The notes under the pieces were generated by a model, which worked only from the letters and a program-made list of their open reading frames with translations, made no database searches and was not told the DNA's origin. From assembly GCF_041734735.1 (NCBI RefSeq), contig NC_134887.1, positions 41,035,680-41,099,679 on the forward strand: DNA of 64,000 nucleotides, read 5' to 3'. A program made the position numbers and the translations under genes. Every line of letters begins with the position of its first letter. Within the stretch, counting starts at the first letter, position 1. This document shows positions 12,082-23,304 of the stretch, one piece after another. This DNA is from Babylonia areolata (lineage: Eukaryota > Mollusca > Gastropoda > Neogastropoda > Buccinidae).

Positions 12082-12950
12082 ACATGTGTGTGTGTGTTGT
12101 TGTTGTTTTTATCATCATTTGGATTGTATAGTTTATGAGTTGAACACTCTGTAGCTGTGTATACTTTACAATTTTAACTCTATATACTTTACAAACCTTT
12201 TTTTTCAGGTTGAGCGCTGTGATAAGTTTTAACATTGTTTGGGTAGTATGCTTTACAAGTTCAGCTCTGTACACTTAAAATGGTGAGCCATTTTTTTGGT
12301 GTGTTTTTTTTCTATCATCAGTTGGGTTGTATGATTTACATGTTGTGCTCTTTATACTTTACAAATTGAGCTCTTTATACTTTACAAGTTGAACTCTCTA
12401 CAGTTTAGCACTCTATACTTTACAAGTTGAGTTCTCTACAGTTGTGCTCTTTATACTTTACAAGTTGAACTCTCTACAGTTTAGCACTCTATACTTTACA
12501 AGTTGAGTTCTCTGTACTTTACAAATTGAGCTCCCTGTACTTTACAAGATGAGCTCTCAACAGTTTAGCTCTCTATACTATTCAAGTTGAGCTCTCTATA
12601 CTTTACAAATTGAGCTATTTATACTTTACAAGATGAGCTCTCTACAGTTGAGCCCTCTATACTTTACAAGTTGAGCTCCCTATACTTTACAAATTGAGCT
12701 CTCTATACTTTACAAGTTGAGCTCTCTATATTTTACAAATTGAGCTCTCTATACTTTACAAATTGAGCTCTCTATACTTTACAAGTTGAGCTCTCTATAC
12801 TTTACAAATTGAGCTCTCTATACTTTACAAGTTGAGCTCTCTATATTTTACAAATTGAGCTCTTTATACTTTACAAATTGAGCACTGTACAGTTTAGCTC
12901 TATATACACTTTACAAGTTGAGCTCTCTGTAATTTACAAGGTCAGCTTGG
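12025..12950. repeat. GT microsatellite then ~21-bp minisatellite
   Basis: A GT tract (12030-12080) is followed, mainly from 12315, by about 28 copies of a 20-22 bp unit TCTATACTTTACAAATTGAG (CTC) with TTGAGCTC as the most constant core. No coding function. Confidence 0.9.
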
Positions 12951-13261
12951 TGATTTTTCTGGTTGAAAAACTTGTGCTGCTGTTGTTGCTTTTTTGTGGG
13001 GTTTTTGTTGTTGTTGTTGTTGTAATTGTGGTGATGGTGTTTTTAGTAAATGATTCTTTACATGTCAATGATATTGTTCAAGTCATCATTTTTAGAAACT
13101 GACACATTTACATTGGGTTTTGATAAATAACATATTTACATGTGACTTTAAAAAGATACATTTGAATTTGAATTTATGCTGTCTGAGTCATTGTTTTCTG
13201 ATGGTTGTGATTAATCAGGGTGTGAGTCACGTGTTACAGTCAGGTATTGTTGGTTAAAACA

Positions 13262-13395
13262 CTCCCGAAAACAGAGTATGGCTGCCTACATGGCGGAGTA
13301 GAAACGGTCATACACGTAAAAGCCCACTCGTGTACATATGAGTGAACATGGGAGTTGCAGCCCACGAACGCAGAAGAAGAAAAAGAAAAAGAAGT
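13262..13395 (+). mobile_element. SINE family B, 3' fragment
   Basis: Plus-strand 3' part of SINE family B: GAAAACAGAGTATGGCTGCC, ACGTAAAAGCCCACTCGTGT and GGGAGTTGCAGCCCACGAAC, with an AAG-rich tail at 13370-13395. Confidence 0.85.
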
Positions 13396-13457
13396 TGGTT
13401 AAAACATACCATACAAAACAAGGTATGTTTATTTCAGGAAACCATGTGGGGGTACAT

Positions 13458-13873
13458 TTTGTATTTTGTATTTCTTTTTATCACAGCAGATTTCTCTGTG
13501 TGAAATTCGGGCTGCTCTCCCCAGGGAGTGTGCCTTCTCTACACTACAGCGCCACCCTTTTTTTTTTTCTTTTTTTATTTTATTATTTTTTCCTGCGTGC
13601 AGTTTTGTTTGTTTTTCCTATTGAAGTGGATTTTTCTACAGAATTTTGCCAGGAACAACCCTTTTGTTGCCGTGGGTTCTTTTACGTGCGCTAAGTGCAT
13701 GCTGCACACGGGACCTCGGTTAATTGTCTCGTCCAAATGACTAGCGTCCAGACCACCACTCAAGGTCTAGGCGAGCAGGAGAAAGTATCGGCAGCTGAGC
13801 CATGATTTGAACCAGCACGCTCAGATTCTCTCACTTCCTAGGCGGACGTGTTACCTCTAGGCCATCACTCCAC
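13458..13873 (-). mobile_element. SINE family A, nearly full length
   Basis: Minus-strand SINE with a tRNA-like head (its start, GTGGAGTGATGGCCTAGAGG, lies at the high-coordinate end), an A/B-box region with GGTTCAAATCATGG, a central block with GGGTTCTTTTACGTGCGC, and a tail TGATAAAAAGAAATACAAA. A pol III-derived, LINE-mobilised element. About 410 bp, like the copies at 23.3, 42.1 and 54.1 kb. Confidence 0.85.
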
Positions 13874-14639
13874 ATATATGTAACACATTACAGATAGTTC
13901 CTCCATGGTAACAGACTCTCTATATATATATCTGATCCAGCTTTCATGTAGATCGTCCATTGAACAAATACCTGTAGGTCTGATCCATATGATTTGTTCA
14001 TCTATGTTTTTGACCTATGTCTGACCTAACTTTCAAGTACGTCATCCATTGAATTATATACCTGTAGGTCTAATCAGTATTTATCTATCTATGTTATTGA
14101 CATATATCTGACCAAACTTCATGTAGCCAGCCATCTTGCAGTGTCTCATGTATTCTGTCTGACTACACACAAAAATTAACAGCAAATATGTGCCAGTATG
14201 AATTTTAGTCTTTTGGGTTATTTGTTCACTTGTGTATGTCTGTGTGCATGTGTTCTGCTGAAGTTCAAATCATGTTTTACCATCCACTTTAATGTTTACT
14301 TTTTTAGTAGTAGTCAGGGTTTTTTTTGATAACTGAAAGCTGATGTTTTTATAACATATACTGTTGTGACACAGATCTCCCTGATATATACAAGGGTTCT
14401 GTTTTGAACTGAAATGTTGGAAAACACAATAAAAGGTTACCAGCCAAGACATTTGGTCTTCAAATCTCCCATTGTGTATGTGCGTGCGTGCCTGTGTGCG
14501 TGCATGTGTGTGTGTGTGTGTGTGTGCGTGCCTGTGTGTGTGTGTGTGTGTGTTATGTCTGCACCCAAACATTACTGTCAGCACATTTATTGTGCTTCCT
14601 TCTTTCTGAACAGTGATATGTAGCTTTGCAAATTTTGTT
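13874..14639. other. no gene seen; TG-rich tracts and diverged local repeats
   Basis: Two loosely similar ~85-bp stretches containing CTGTAGGTCTGATC-like text lie at about 13930-14110. GTGC/GTGT microsatellites lie at 14478-14552. Nothing coding is supported. Confidence 0.45.
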
Positions 14640-14885
14640 TTCTATTATTTTTTATTTATTCATTTTATTTTATTTTATTTTATTTTATATATTTTTTGCT
14701 ATTTTATTTATTTATTTATTTTATTATTATTATTATTACTTTTTTTTCTTTTTTTTTCCTCGAGGCCTGACGAAGCGCATTGGATTACGCTGCTCGTCAG
14801 GCATCTGCTTGGCAGATGTGGTGTAGCGTATATGGAATTGCTCGAACACAGTGACTCCTTGAGCTACTGATACTGATACTGATAA
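14640..14885 (+). mobile_element. SINE-like repeat, family C
   Basis: An AT-rich head (TTTA/TTAT steps, 14640-14755) is followed by a conserved 125-bp body: AGGCCTGACGAAGCGCATTG, CAGGCATCTGCTTGGCAGAT, GTGGTGTAGCGTATATGG, and a CTGATACTGATACTG tail. The body holds two hairpins (GCCTGAC/GTCAGGC and ATCTGC/GCAGAT). Better-preserved copies lie at 37.65-38.13 and 38.32-38.58 kb. Confidence 0.75.
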
Positions 14886-15293
14886 TTTTTTATTATTTGG
14901 ACTAAAGCATTTTTTTTTTTTTTTTTTAAACGGATGTTTGTATGCAAATAAAATTTTCCTGGCCGGGTGGGTATCTATTTTGGTTAACAGTATCTTGATT
15001 TTTATCGCTTCCCGATACTGTAATTGTGTGCTTTATTAAGAATGGAAAACTGGAAGAAAGAAACATTCTTTTCAAGGGTTACTTAAAAAAAAAATATATA
15101 TATATATATAAAAAAGAATTCAAGCCAGGTGTGGCTCTTCTTCCTTCTTAAAAAAGACAGGGACTCAAGCATGGCACACACACAGACACACTCACATTCA
15201 CTATTGATAAATCATGTTGCAAGCAAGCGTGATGACATGCCTCTCCAGCCCCCATGACCCCACCCCCACCCCCCCCCCCACACACACATGCAT

Positions 15294-15329
<36 letters not shown>

Positions 15330-15358
15330 ATGCATTAACGTCAAATTGATTGTTGCAG
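14886..15358. other. no gene seen; poly-T, TA and CA tracts
   Basis: Poly-T at 14910, (TA)n at 15092-15110, C-rich tract and (CA)n at 15258-15325. No coding evidence. Confidence 0.5.
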
Positions 15359-15359
15359 G

Positions 15360-16050
15360 TGACATGATGTGCACCCCATACTACCCTTTCTCACCCACTC
15401 CACATCTCACCCCACATCACACCCCACCCCACATTTTACCCCATCCCACAGCCCACAGTCCACATCCCACCCCACCACATCCCACCCCACCACACCCATA
15501 TCTCACACCACACCCATATCTCACACCACCACACCACACCCCACCACACCCATATCTCACACCACCACACCACACCCCTCCACACCCATATCTCACCCCA
15601 CCCCACCACACCCATATCTCACACCACCACACCACACCCATATCTCACACCACCCCACCACACCCCACCACACCCATATCTCACACCACCCCACCACACC
15701 CCTCCACACCCATATCTCACACCACCACACCACACCCCACCACACCCATATCTCACACCACCACACCTGTATCTCACATCACCCCACATCCCACCCCACC
15801 TCACCCCTCTACACCACACCCCTCCCCACCATCCCACACCACACCCCTCCCCACCACACCACACCCCTCCTCACCACACCACACCTCGCATTCCACTGCA
15901 TTCCACACCACACCCCTCCCCTCCACACCACACCCCGTAACTCCGCCCTGCCCATGTTCCCCCCATCCCCTCACACCCTCACACCTCACGCCCCCCTCCC
16001 ATCCCATTCTACCCCATCCTTCCACATCCCATCCCACATGATCCCACCTG
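15360..16050. repeat. C/A-rich minisatellite (G-rich on the minus strand)
   Basis: Tandem CCACACCCATATCTCACACC units with CACCCCACCACACCCCACC variants. It becomes less regular (CCACACCACACCCCTCCCC) after 15780. The minus strand has regularly spaced GGGG and GGG runs. Open frames of up to 296 codons across it are P/H/T-rich repeat translations. Confidence 0.9.
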
Positions 16051-16409
16051 TGTGCGTTGGCAAATTATTTACGAAATGCGATATTTTTATTCACACAGAC
16101 ACACAGCCACACGCACAGACACAGACACAGACACAGACACACACACACACTGAAAGTGAAGAATATGTGTGGAAGAGAGTGGTGAGACCGTCAGATCTTG
16201 GCCAGCGCTCGCTTTGTCCATGGGTTGCACAGCACAAGCTACTGAACTCATTTGCATAACAGCGCGAGCACTTGGGTCGACTTCGAGTTCAAGACAGAAG
16301 TTGGTTTTAACTCACTTGATCACGAGGTTTGTAACAAAGATTGTCATTGATTTGGCTCTCTGTCATGAATTACAATCTTGGCATAACCTAGCCAGCCCAG
16401 AAAATAAAA

Positions 16410-16660
16410 TTGTTTACAAATGGCCGCTTTGATTTGAACGAACATATTGATTGTTTCGGTGTCTGCTTTGCGAGTTCAGGCACAGACGCCATCTTGAACA
16501 TGGTAATGCGATCGTCTGTGTCGCGATCGTCTAAAGTTGTGCACGCAGGCCTGCACAACGAATGCCTTCTTTCATTATTACTTACCGAATAGTGTGAGAT
16601 TTCTTCCGACTCTCGCTCTAAAACACCGTTAAGATTATTCAGCAGTTGATTTTTCGTTTG
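16410..16660 (+). promoter_or_regulatory. candidate upstream promoter region of the Myb-like gene
   Basis: A non-repetitive stretch with more CpG than its surroundings, including TCGCGATCGTC, and two YY1-like sites (AAATGGCCGC at ~16428 and GCCATCTTG at 16488-16496). Such sites are common just downstream of metazoan transcription starts. It lies 1.7-1.9 kb before the ATG at 18310, so a non-coding first exon would be needed. Inference only. Confidence 0.25.
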
Positions 16661-16949
16661 AAAATACTTTGCAAACACCAACCAACAAGGCCAATCTCGA
16701 GCTTGAGTGTGTTCAGTTTCTGACTAGTTCGACTGAGTTCAGCTGTTTTGAGAACGGGAAAGAGATGAGTTCAATTTACCTACCGCTGTTGCCGTGTGTT
16801 CATCAACCTTTTTCTATGTATTTATTGCAGTCGTTACCAAGTGGATTTTTGCAACATAGAACCCGTGCGTGTGAGCACGGTGTGAGTTTCGTTTTGTGTA
16901 GAAGGGCGTGTGTTAGTAACCAGTTTGTTTAATAAAATAAGCAGAATCA

Positions 16950-17300
16950 CATACTCGAATGTGTACAGCCACTGTACGTGTGTATCTGTCTTTGACATGA
17001 ATCTCATGAGAATGCCAACACGAATCATAAGAATTTACTGCAACATTTACATAGCAGTGAAAATACCCTTTTCTTTTGAGTTTTGTTTTGCTGAGGAAGT
17101 AGGCTATCAGTATCACTAGTAGTAGTATTGATCAGCCTCTGTCAACCATGTGGGATTTATTTCCAGACATAGAACAGACAACACGAGTCATAAGAATTTA
17201 CTGCAACATTTACACAATAGTGAAAATACCCTTTTCTTTTGAGTTTTGTTTGCTGAGGAAGTAGCCTGTTGGTATCACTAGTATCAGTCTCAGTCAACCA
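16950..17300. repeat. local duplication (~110 bp, two copies)
   Basis: The stretch 17018-17120 (CACGAATCATAAGAATTTAC ... TTTTGAGTTTTGTTTTGCTG) recurs at 17178-17285 with small differences. This is a recent local duplication in unique DNA. Confidence 0.8.
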
Positions 17301-17315
17301 TGTGGGATTTATCAG

Positions 17316-17402
17316 GAGATCAAAATACGCACGTTAAAGATCCTGTAACCCATGTCATTGTTCGGTGGCTTATGGAGACACTAAAATACCCAGCATGCAT
17401 GA
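17316..17402 (+). mobile_element. SINE family B, internal fragment
   Basis: Only the middle part is present: TACGCACGTTAAAGATCCTG, then CGGTGGCTTATGGAGACAC and CCCAGCATGCATGAAC. Confidence 0.7.
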
Positions 17403-17414
17403 ACCATGACAGAG

Positions 17415-17735
17415 TCATCACTGCTACTGTTTGTCAAACAGTCATCATCATATTCAACATTATCATCAGTTATCACTGCTACTGTTTGTCAAACAGTCAA
17501 CATCATATTCAGCATTATCATCAGTTATCACTGCTACTGTTTGTCAAACAGTCAACATCATATTCAGCATTATCATCGGTTATCACTGCTACTGTTTGTC
17601 AAACAGTCAACATCATATTCAGCATTATCATCGGTTATCACTGTTACTGTTTGTCAAACAGTCAACATCATATTCAGCATTATCATCAGTTATCACTGCT
17701 ACTGTTTGTCAAACAGTCAACATCATATTCATAAT
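17415..17735. repeat. 55-bp tandem repeat with a perfect palindrome
   Basis: Six copies of a 55-bp unit starting CACTGCTACTGTTTGTCAAA. Each holds the palindrome CTGTTTGTCAAACAG (one-base centre). The copies differ at only a few positions. Confidence 0.9.
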
Positions 17736-17956
17736 TCAGCATTATCATCATGTATGTTTTTCATACTGATCAGTCCTTGCCCCTCCTCATTCTATCTGTC
17801 ATTATGAACTTTTGATGCCTATATATACATTCCATTTATTAAGCATGCAGCATGATCAGAGAATGTCACTCGCACATATCCCCACATACAGGACATAACT
17901 GATCGGTTGTGTAAGAACAGGTGTCTGTATGCACTTCAAAGTGCAACAGTACATGT

Positions 17957-17991
<35 letters not shown>

Positions 17992-18217
17992 AGTTCACTG
18001 TGTCCTAGAAATCCCAACCATTCTCTTGTACACACTGCAAGATGTTTTGTCTCAAGCTTCTTGTATGTTACAATATATGTCAACATTTTGATACACTTTT
18101 TATCGTGTGCACGGTGAAAGTTCATTGAACTTTTGAAGGATTGAAACACATTTCCTAGTTTTTGAAATACATTCAGAAAACAACAAATAAAAAAAATCCT
18201 TGTATGCTCTTTGGTTG
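17736..18217. other. sequence upstream of the Myb-like gene, no exon identified
   Basis: A GT tract at 17955-17990 and otherwise unique A/T-rich DNA. A pyrimidine-poor but usable acceptor (TTGTTGTCAG at about 18212-18221) may begin the exon that carries the start codon. Confidence 0.4.
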
Positions 18218-18309
18218 TCAGAGAGGGGGACTGACCAGAAGACCCTGCCCACAGTCCTGACATGTAGCAGCACCTGTTCCTGCAGCCATCATCACAGAGC
18301 ACAGACAGA

Positions 18310-21300
18310 ATGTCCACACGCCCTGACATTCCCATGATCCCGGTGCCGGTCTTCCCCCAGAATGCCAGCGGCTACATGCCGCCTGGGGGGGACAGCTCTG
18401 GTATGATGGGCAAAGCGGTGGTGCCGGGCGGCCGAGGGATGCACGGAGCACAGCTGAGTGCCGCTCCCCTGACGGCCCAGGAGCCACTGCAGCTTCTGCC
18501 CGCTGACAGCCTGACCAAGGCCGCTGGGGAACAGCCCTCAGGGGACACCACTGAAGGTAAGGGGGACAACCCTTAGGGGGACAGACTCCACTGAAGGTCA
18601 GGAGGACAACCTCAGCAGACGCCACTGAAAGTAAGGGGGGAAAACCCTTAGGGACACCACTGCACAACAATCCACAGGGGGTATCACTGACGGTCCTCAG
18701 GGGACACCACTGAAGATAAGGGGGACAACCCTTAGGAACACCACTGCGCAACAACCAACAGGGGGTATCACTGAAGGTCCTCAGGGGACACCACTGAAGG
18801 TAAGGGGAACAATTCTCAGGGGACTCCGTGGAAGGTAAGGGGAACAACACTCAGGGGGCATCACTGAAGGTAAGGGGGACACCCTCAGGGAATACCTCTA
18901 AACGTAAGGGGTTAGCCCTTAAGGAATAACACTGAAAGTAAAGGGAACAGTCCTCAGGGGACACCATTGAAGGTAAGGGGAACAACCTTCAGGGGACACC
19001 ACTGCACAACAGTCCACAGAGGGTATCACTGAAGGTCGTCAGGGGACACCACTGAAGATAAGGGGGACAACCCTCTAGGGAAACTACTGAAGGCCCCCAG
19101 GGGACGCCACTGAAGGGAAGGGGAAACAACACTGGGGGGATACCACTGAAGGGGAACAACACTCAGGGGGCACCACTGAAGGTAAGGGGGAACAACCCTC
19201 GGCTCTCAGGGACAGCACTGTAGGTCAGGGGAACAACACTCAGGAAGGGGATATCACTGACGGGGAATAGCCCTCTGGGGATGCCACACACACAGAACAA
19301 CAACCAAAAACAGAAGAAAAAAAACAAAAAAACCCAGAAGATTTTTGACACTGATAGACTACCCCATTTGCTAAACATACAGTCATGACAAGTGAAAAAT
19401 AAGACGTGAGATTCTGTCATTCACCAGAATAAACTTGAGCTTTCATGTAGGATAGAAAACACAACCTGTAATTTTGCGACCTGTTTGAAGACATAATTGG
19501 ACACAAAACAGAAACGCCAAAGAACAGATAAACAGATAGAAAATGCAAAAAAAACTTAGCCGTATGAAGTGCACAGGAACAGGTGTCGAGATGGCTGCCG
19601 GAAAAAGAGGTCGCTAGCCAGGGGGACAAAGGGGAGGTTACCTACGTCCGGGAGGTTATCGACCATAGTACTTTCGTTTTCTTCGCATAGGCGGATAGTA
19701 GTTTGCACAGGACAGGAATGTCAGACCCCAGCTGGAGTCTGCACTAGTTGGGTCACCATTAAGTATGTGTAATTAAACCTGGTTTTTTACCCACTGTCTG
19801 ACCTCATGTCAGCGCAGATCGAGTGTTCAACAAAGGTTTGCAGGTGGTGGTTTTTTTGTTGTTTTTTTTTAAGTATCCTATCATAAAATTATGATAAAGA
19901 GGGGCATTTTGAAATGTGAACAGATAAATATTCCTGGATACATAGATATGAAGACAGTGGTAAATGTGGGCTGCTTTGGGTGGAGATATTCACATTGCAG
20001 CACACTTTAAGGGGGTGGCTGTGTTTCAGGAAATGGAATCAGTGGCATGGAAATGATGCCATTTAAGCAGTGCAGTTGATGTGACAGGGAAAAAAAATAG
20101 AATAAAAATTCGATGTGTAGAAAAAACAATGTAATTTTGATCTATTGATGGAATTTACACAATAGTCATTTTGCATTAATTGTTTTGATATAGAGGTCTG
20201 TGGACCACAGCTGTGCTGATAAATGTAGCGCAAAGAAAATCGGGTCGGTGGGTTGAATCCACACTTTACTGAGAGCCCTTCGAATCAGCAGGACAAAGGT
20301 GAGGTTACCTACTTCCGGGAGGTTATCGGCTGTAGTTTCGTTTTCTCCGCATAGGCGGATAGTAGTTTGCACAGGACAGGAATGTCAGACCCCTGCCGGA
20401 GTCTGCACTAGTTGGGTCACATAAGTATGTTATTTAAACATAATTTTAGATAGAAAATTTCCTTTTCATTTTCGTTATGTGTAAGTCCTTTTGAATTTAT
20501 ATGTGTTTTGGTCATGTATGTGTGAATGAGTGAGTGAGTGTGTGCATTTGTATGTGTTTGAGATAGGGCACTCCTTATCTTCAGTGTCACTACTGTTTGT
20601 TGAGTGCATGAGTGTGTGTGTGCATTGTGCATGTGTCGATGGTATGATCTCAGCATAATCTCATTGTTGTGCTGTTTCCAGTGGTGGACCCGAACAGACT
20701 GAAGTTCTGGAACACGGAGGAGACCATGGAGCTCATCCAGCTGTACAAAAAGTACCTGCCCGAGTTCCACAAGTTCGGCCAGCGCAAGATGAACGTGTGG
20801 CAGAGGGTGACGGAGGAAATGGTTGCCAAGGGCTACGGGAACTTCTCCTGGGCGGAGTGCAGCGCCAAGTTCCGCAGCCTGCGAGACAGGTGAGTGAGTG
20901 CTGAGAACATAGGTATGTCAGTGACAGGTGAGTGCTGAGAACACAGTGACAGTGACAGGTGAATGCTGAGAACATGGTGTCTGTGACAGGTGAGTGCTGA
21001 GAACACAGTGACAGGTGAGTGCTGAGAACATAGTGTCAGTGACAGATGAGCACTGAAAACACAATGACAGTGACAGGTGAGCGCTGAGAACATATTTTCA
21101 GTGACAAGTCAGTGCTGAGAACATATTGTCAGTGACAAGTCAGTGCTGAGAACATATTGTCAGTGACAAGTCAGTGCTGAGAACAAAATGTCAGGTGAGA
21201 TTGTCAGTGGCAGCTGGACAAGAAGCAACATCAGTTGAACAGAACTGCACTGAACTATCGATCCTGTTTCACACAGTGAAACATGGAACTTGTCGTTGAG

Positions 21301-22776
21301 TAATATGTGGGTAATATTTCTCAGTAACTATGTTTTTTTCATTATTTGTTAGTTTGCATGTTTTGGGTTTGTTTTTTTTTTATCTTATCTTTTGCCAGTC
21401 TCAAGCTGGTCATCTTGGTTCTGTGTCTTTCATTGGCAAACATTTTTAGAATATAAAAAATGGGACACATTTGACAGCTTTTTTTTTTTTTATCTTAAAA
21501 GCTATCATTAATATAATTATGGGGGGTTTTTTGGGTTTTTTTTTTTTCATACTTTACTGATACAATGCATTATTTCTTTCCATGTTCGGTCAATGCTTCT
21601 AAGGGGAGTGGTAAAGGTATAAGTTGTTGGGGTAAATGTATCCAGGGGTAAATGTATCCAGGAGTAGTGGTGGAGGTATAAGTTGTGGGGGTAAATGCTT
21701 TTAAGGGGAGTGGTAAAGGTATAAGTTGTTGGGGTAAATGCTTACAAGGAGAGTGGTAAAGGTATAAGTTGTTGGGGTAAATGCTTACAATGGGAGTGGT
21801 AAAGGTATAAGTTGTTGGGGTAAATGCTTACAACCGGGAGTGGTAAAGGTATAACTTGTTGGGGTGAATGCCTCCATGGGGAGTGGCCATTAATCTAACG
21901 TCTGTTCAGCAAAATGTGTGTGTGGGCAGCTACCGACGGACCAGCACAGGGGGCCGTGCCCAGACGTGGCAGTACTACGGCCTGATGAAGGAGGTGATGA
22001 AGATGGAGAAGATGATCCTGGAGCAGGAGCCAGCTGCGCGCAGTCAGAAAGGGACCATCACCTGTGAGGGCGATGTTGTCCACAATCCCTCGGTCGCCTT
22101 CCCCAACGCCCCTGTCACCATCCCCAACTCCGCCGTGCTCAACCCCACAGGTCCCGTCGCCTCCCTGCCCGGTCCCGTGATGTCCAACCCTCAGCACCCC
22201 ACCACCTCCCACACCGAAGAGGGACAAGGGGAAGGAACCGGGGCTGACTTGGAGGGACTGGGCCGCAAAAGAGTTTCCACGGAAGCCAATGGGCCTGCCG
22301 CTAAAAAATCCAAAGACGCTGACCAAGACACGGAGGTGGTGATCGGGCGAAACTTTAACGGTGAGCCAGTGAAAGCCAAGACGAGAAAAACGCCGGGTCC
22401 CTTGGGCGTGCTGGGGAGCCTGCAGGCACTGGGCAAGAGCTTGAGTCTGCCGCAGTCCCAGCTGGTGGTGAGCGACGACGGTCAGATCGTGCAGACGACA
22501 TCCGCCCCGACAGGTCTGTACATCAACGACAGTGGTCAGCTGTGCGGAGGCCAGACCACCCCGGCCCGACAGGCAGCGTCCATGCCGCAGTGGTTCAAGA
22601 TGTTTGAGAAAAGGACGCGAGCGGAGAACACCCGGCGCCTGGAAGAGCTGAAGGAGATGCACAGGGAGGTTCTGGAAATGCAGCGGGAGAACCTGGAAGT
22701 AGCCCGGCAGAAAAACGAAATGCTGAAGAACCTCATGGAGTCCCTGGCTGAGTTCAAGGCCTTGCTGCTGAGGTGA
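18310..22776 (+). CDS. Myb/SANT-like (trihelix) DNA-binding protein, three exons
   Basis: Exons 18310-18556, 20682-20889 and 21930-22776 (TGA 22774-22776) join in phase to 433 residues. The acceptor at 21929 (GTGGGCAG) was preferred over the CTGTTCAG 20 bases upstream because only it keeps the frame. Exon 1 encodes a P/G/M-rich N-terminus. Residues ~88-175 form a trihelix Myb/SANT-like domain: LKFWNTEETMELIQLYKKYL, MNVWQRVTEEMVAKGYGNF, CSAKFRSLRD, then SYRRTSTGGRAQTWQYYGLM. The middle is a low-complexity P/T/V region with a basic patch around GRKRVSTEANGPAAKKSK, a possible nuclear signal. Residues ~375-433 are a charged coiled coil (RRLEELKEMHREVLEMQREN). Proteins of this layout bind DNA in the nucleus; PIF/Harbinger transposons encode one beside their nuclease, and NAIF1 is a domesticated vertebrate example. 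The ATG at 18310 is the first in frame after a plausible acceptor. AATAAA at 24000-24005 could end the transcript. The HARBI1-like gene lies convergent, 5.7 kb away. Confidence 0.85.
18557..19290 (+). repeat. minisatellite made of the exon-1 donor
   Basis: The true border (GGGGACACCACTGAAG, then GTAAGGGGGACAACCCT) is repeated downstream in at least eight diverged units, with CACTGAAGGTAAGG or near variants at about 18790, 18862, 18966 and 19175, and GGTCAGG, AAGTAAGG or GATAAGG forms elsewhere. Several units retain a consensus 5' splice site. Confidence 0.9.
19465..19782 (+). mobile_element. terminal fragment of the DIRS-like retroelement family
   Basis: Matches the right-hand end of the element near 62.0 kb: GCGACCTGTTTGAAGACATA, the GCCGTATGAAGTGCACAGGA block, GCATAGGCGGATAGTAGTTT and AGTCTGCACTAGTTGGGTCA, ending AAGTATGTGTAATTAAA. 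A fossil end-piece of about 300 bp, in the same orientation as the 62-kb end. Moderately diverged. Confidence 0.85.
20285..20462 (+). mobile_element. terminal fragment of the DIRS-like retroelement family
   Basis: A shorter end-piece: GGACAAAGGTGAGGTTACCT, GCATAGGCGGATAGTAGTTT, GTCTGCACTAGTTGGGTCAC and AAGTATGTTATTTAAACAT, then TAATTTTAGATAGAAAATTT. The last block also occurs, inverted, at 56.28-56.33 kb, linking this fragment to the other terminus of the large element. Confidence 0.85.
20890..21200 (+). repeat. minisatellite made of the exon-2 donor
   Basis: The true donor (CGAGACAG, then GTGAGTGAGTGCTGAGAACA) is followed by about nine units of the form GTGACAGGTGAGTGCTGAGA. At least four keep the perfect CAG/GTGAGT match, so strong 5' splice-site copies lie within 300 bases of the real one. 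Confidence 0.9.
21595..21890. repeat. ~42-bp minisatellite before exon 3
   Basis: About six copies of GTGGTAAAGGTATAAGTTGT plus TGGGGTAAATGCTTACAAGG. It ends some 40 bases before the acceptor used for exon 3. Confidence 0.85.
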
Positions 22777-23300
22777 TGGTGGCGACAGGTGCTGCCAGTG
22801 TTGGCGTGTCATCGTTTTGTCACATGTGTCAGCGGGGGATTGCAGATCACCGGATACTGGCAATGTCAGCCGTCGTAGAATTCTGGATGTGTATCGAGTC
22901 TGGTGCCACTGCTGGTGAGTCATCATACTGTCACGTCAGCTGGGACTTCAGGTCATGGGATACTGGCAATATCAGCTGTCATAGAATTCTGGATGTGAAT
23001 TGATTTTCAGGGATCACAGGTCACAGGATACTGGCAGTGTCAGCTGTCATAGAGTACTAGATGTATCGAGTCTGGTGCCACTATTGGTGAGTCATCATAC
23101 TGTCACATGTCAGTGGGGACTTCAAATCATGGGATACTGGCAGTGTCAGCTGTCACAGAATTCTATATGTGTATCAAGTCTGTGACCCAGAGATACTGGT
23201 GGTCAAAAAATACTGGTTGCCCGAATTGACCTGATTCTAAGTACTGGTTGTTCTAGGAGTGATGTTCTTCTGGGATACTGGTCCCACACTGTCACTCACT
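22777..23300. repeat. ~130-bp imperfect tandem repeat in the presumed 3' UTR
   Basis: Roughly three units containing GGATACTGGCAATGTCAGC, ATAGAATTCTGGATGTGTAT and GGTGCCACTGCTGGTGAGTC, decaying into GATACTGGTTG steps after 23180. It follows the stop codon of the Myb-like gene. Confidence 0.8.
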
Positions 23301-23304
23301 CCCT

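Noticed and set aside
15214-16259. 275- and 296-codon P/H/T-rich frames resembling secreted or mucin-like proteins
   Set aside because: Translation of the CCACACCCATATCTCACACC array. Neither start nor splice context supports a gene.
21910-21929. acceptor CTGTTCAG at 21909 for exon 3 of the Myb-like gene
   Set aside because: It would shift the frame after the AG of exon 2. The acceptor 20 bases on restores the expected trihelix text.
21895-22926. 343-codon minus-strand frame opposite the Myb-like gene
   Set aside because: Shadow of a GC-rich coding exon on the other strand, whose plus-strand frame has domain and splice support.
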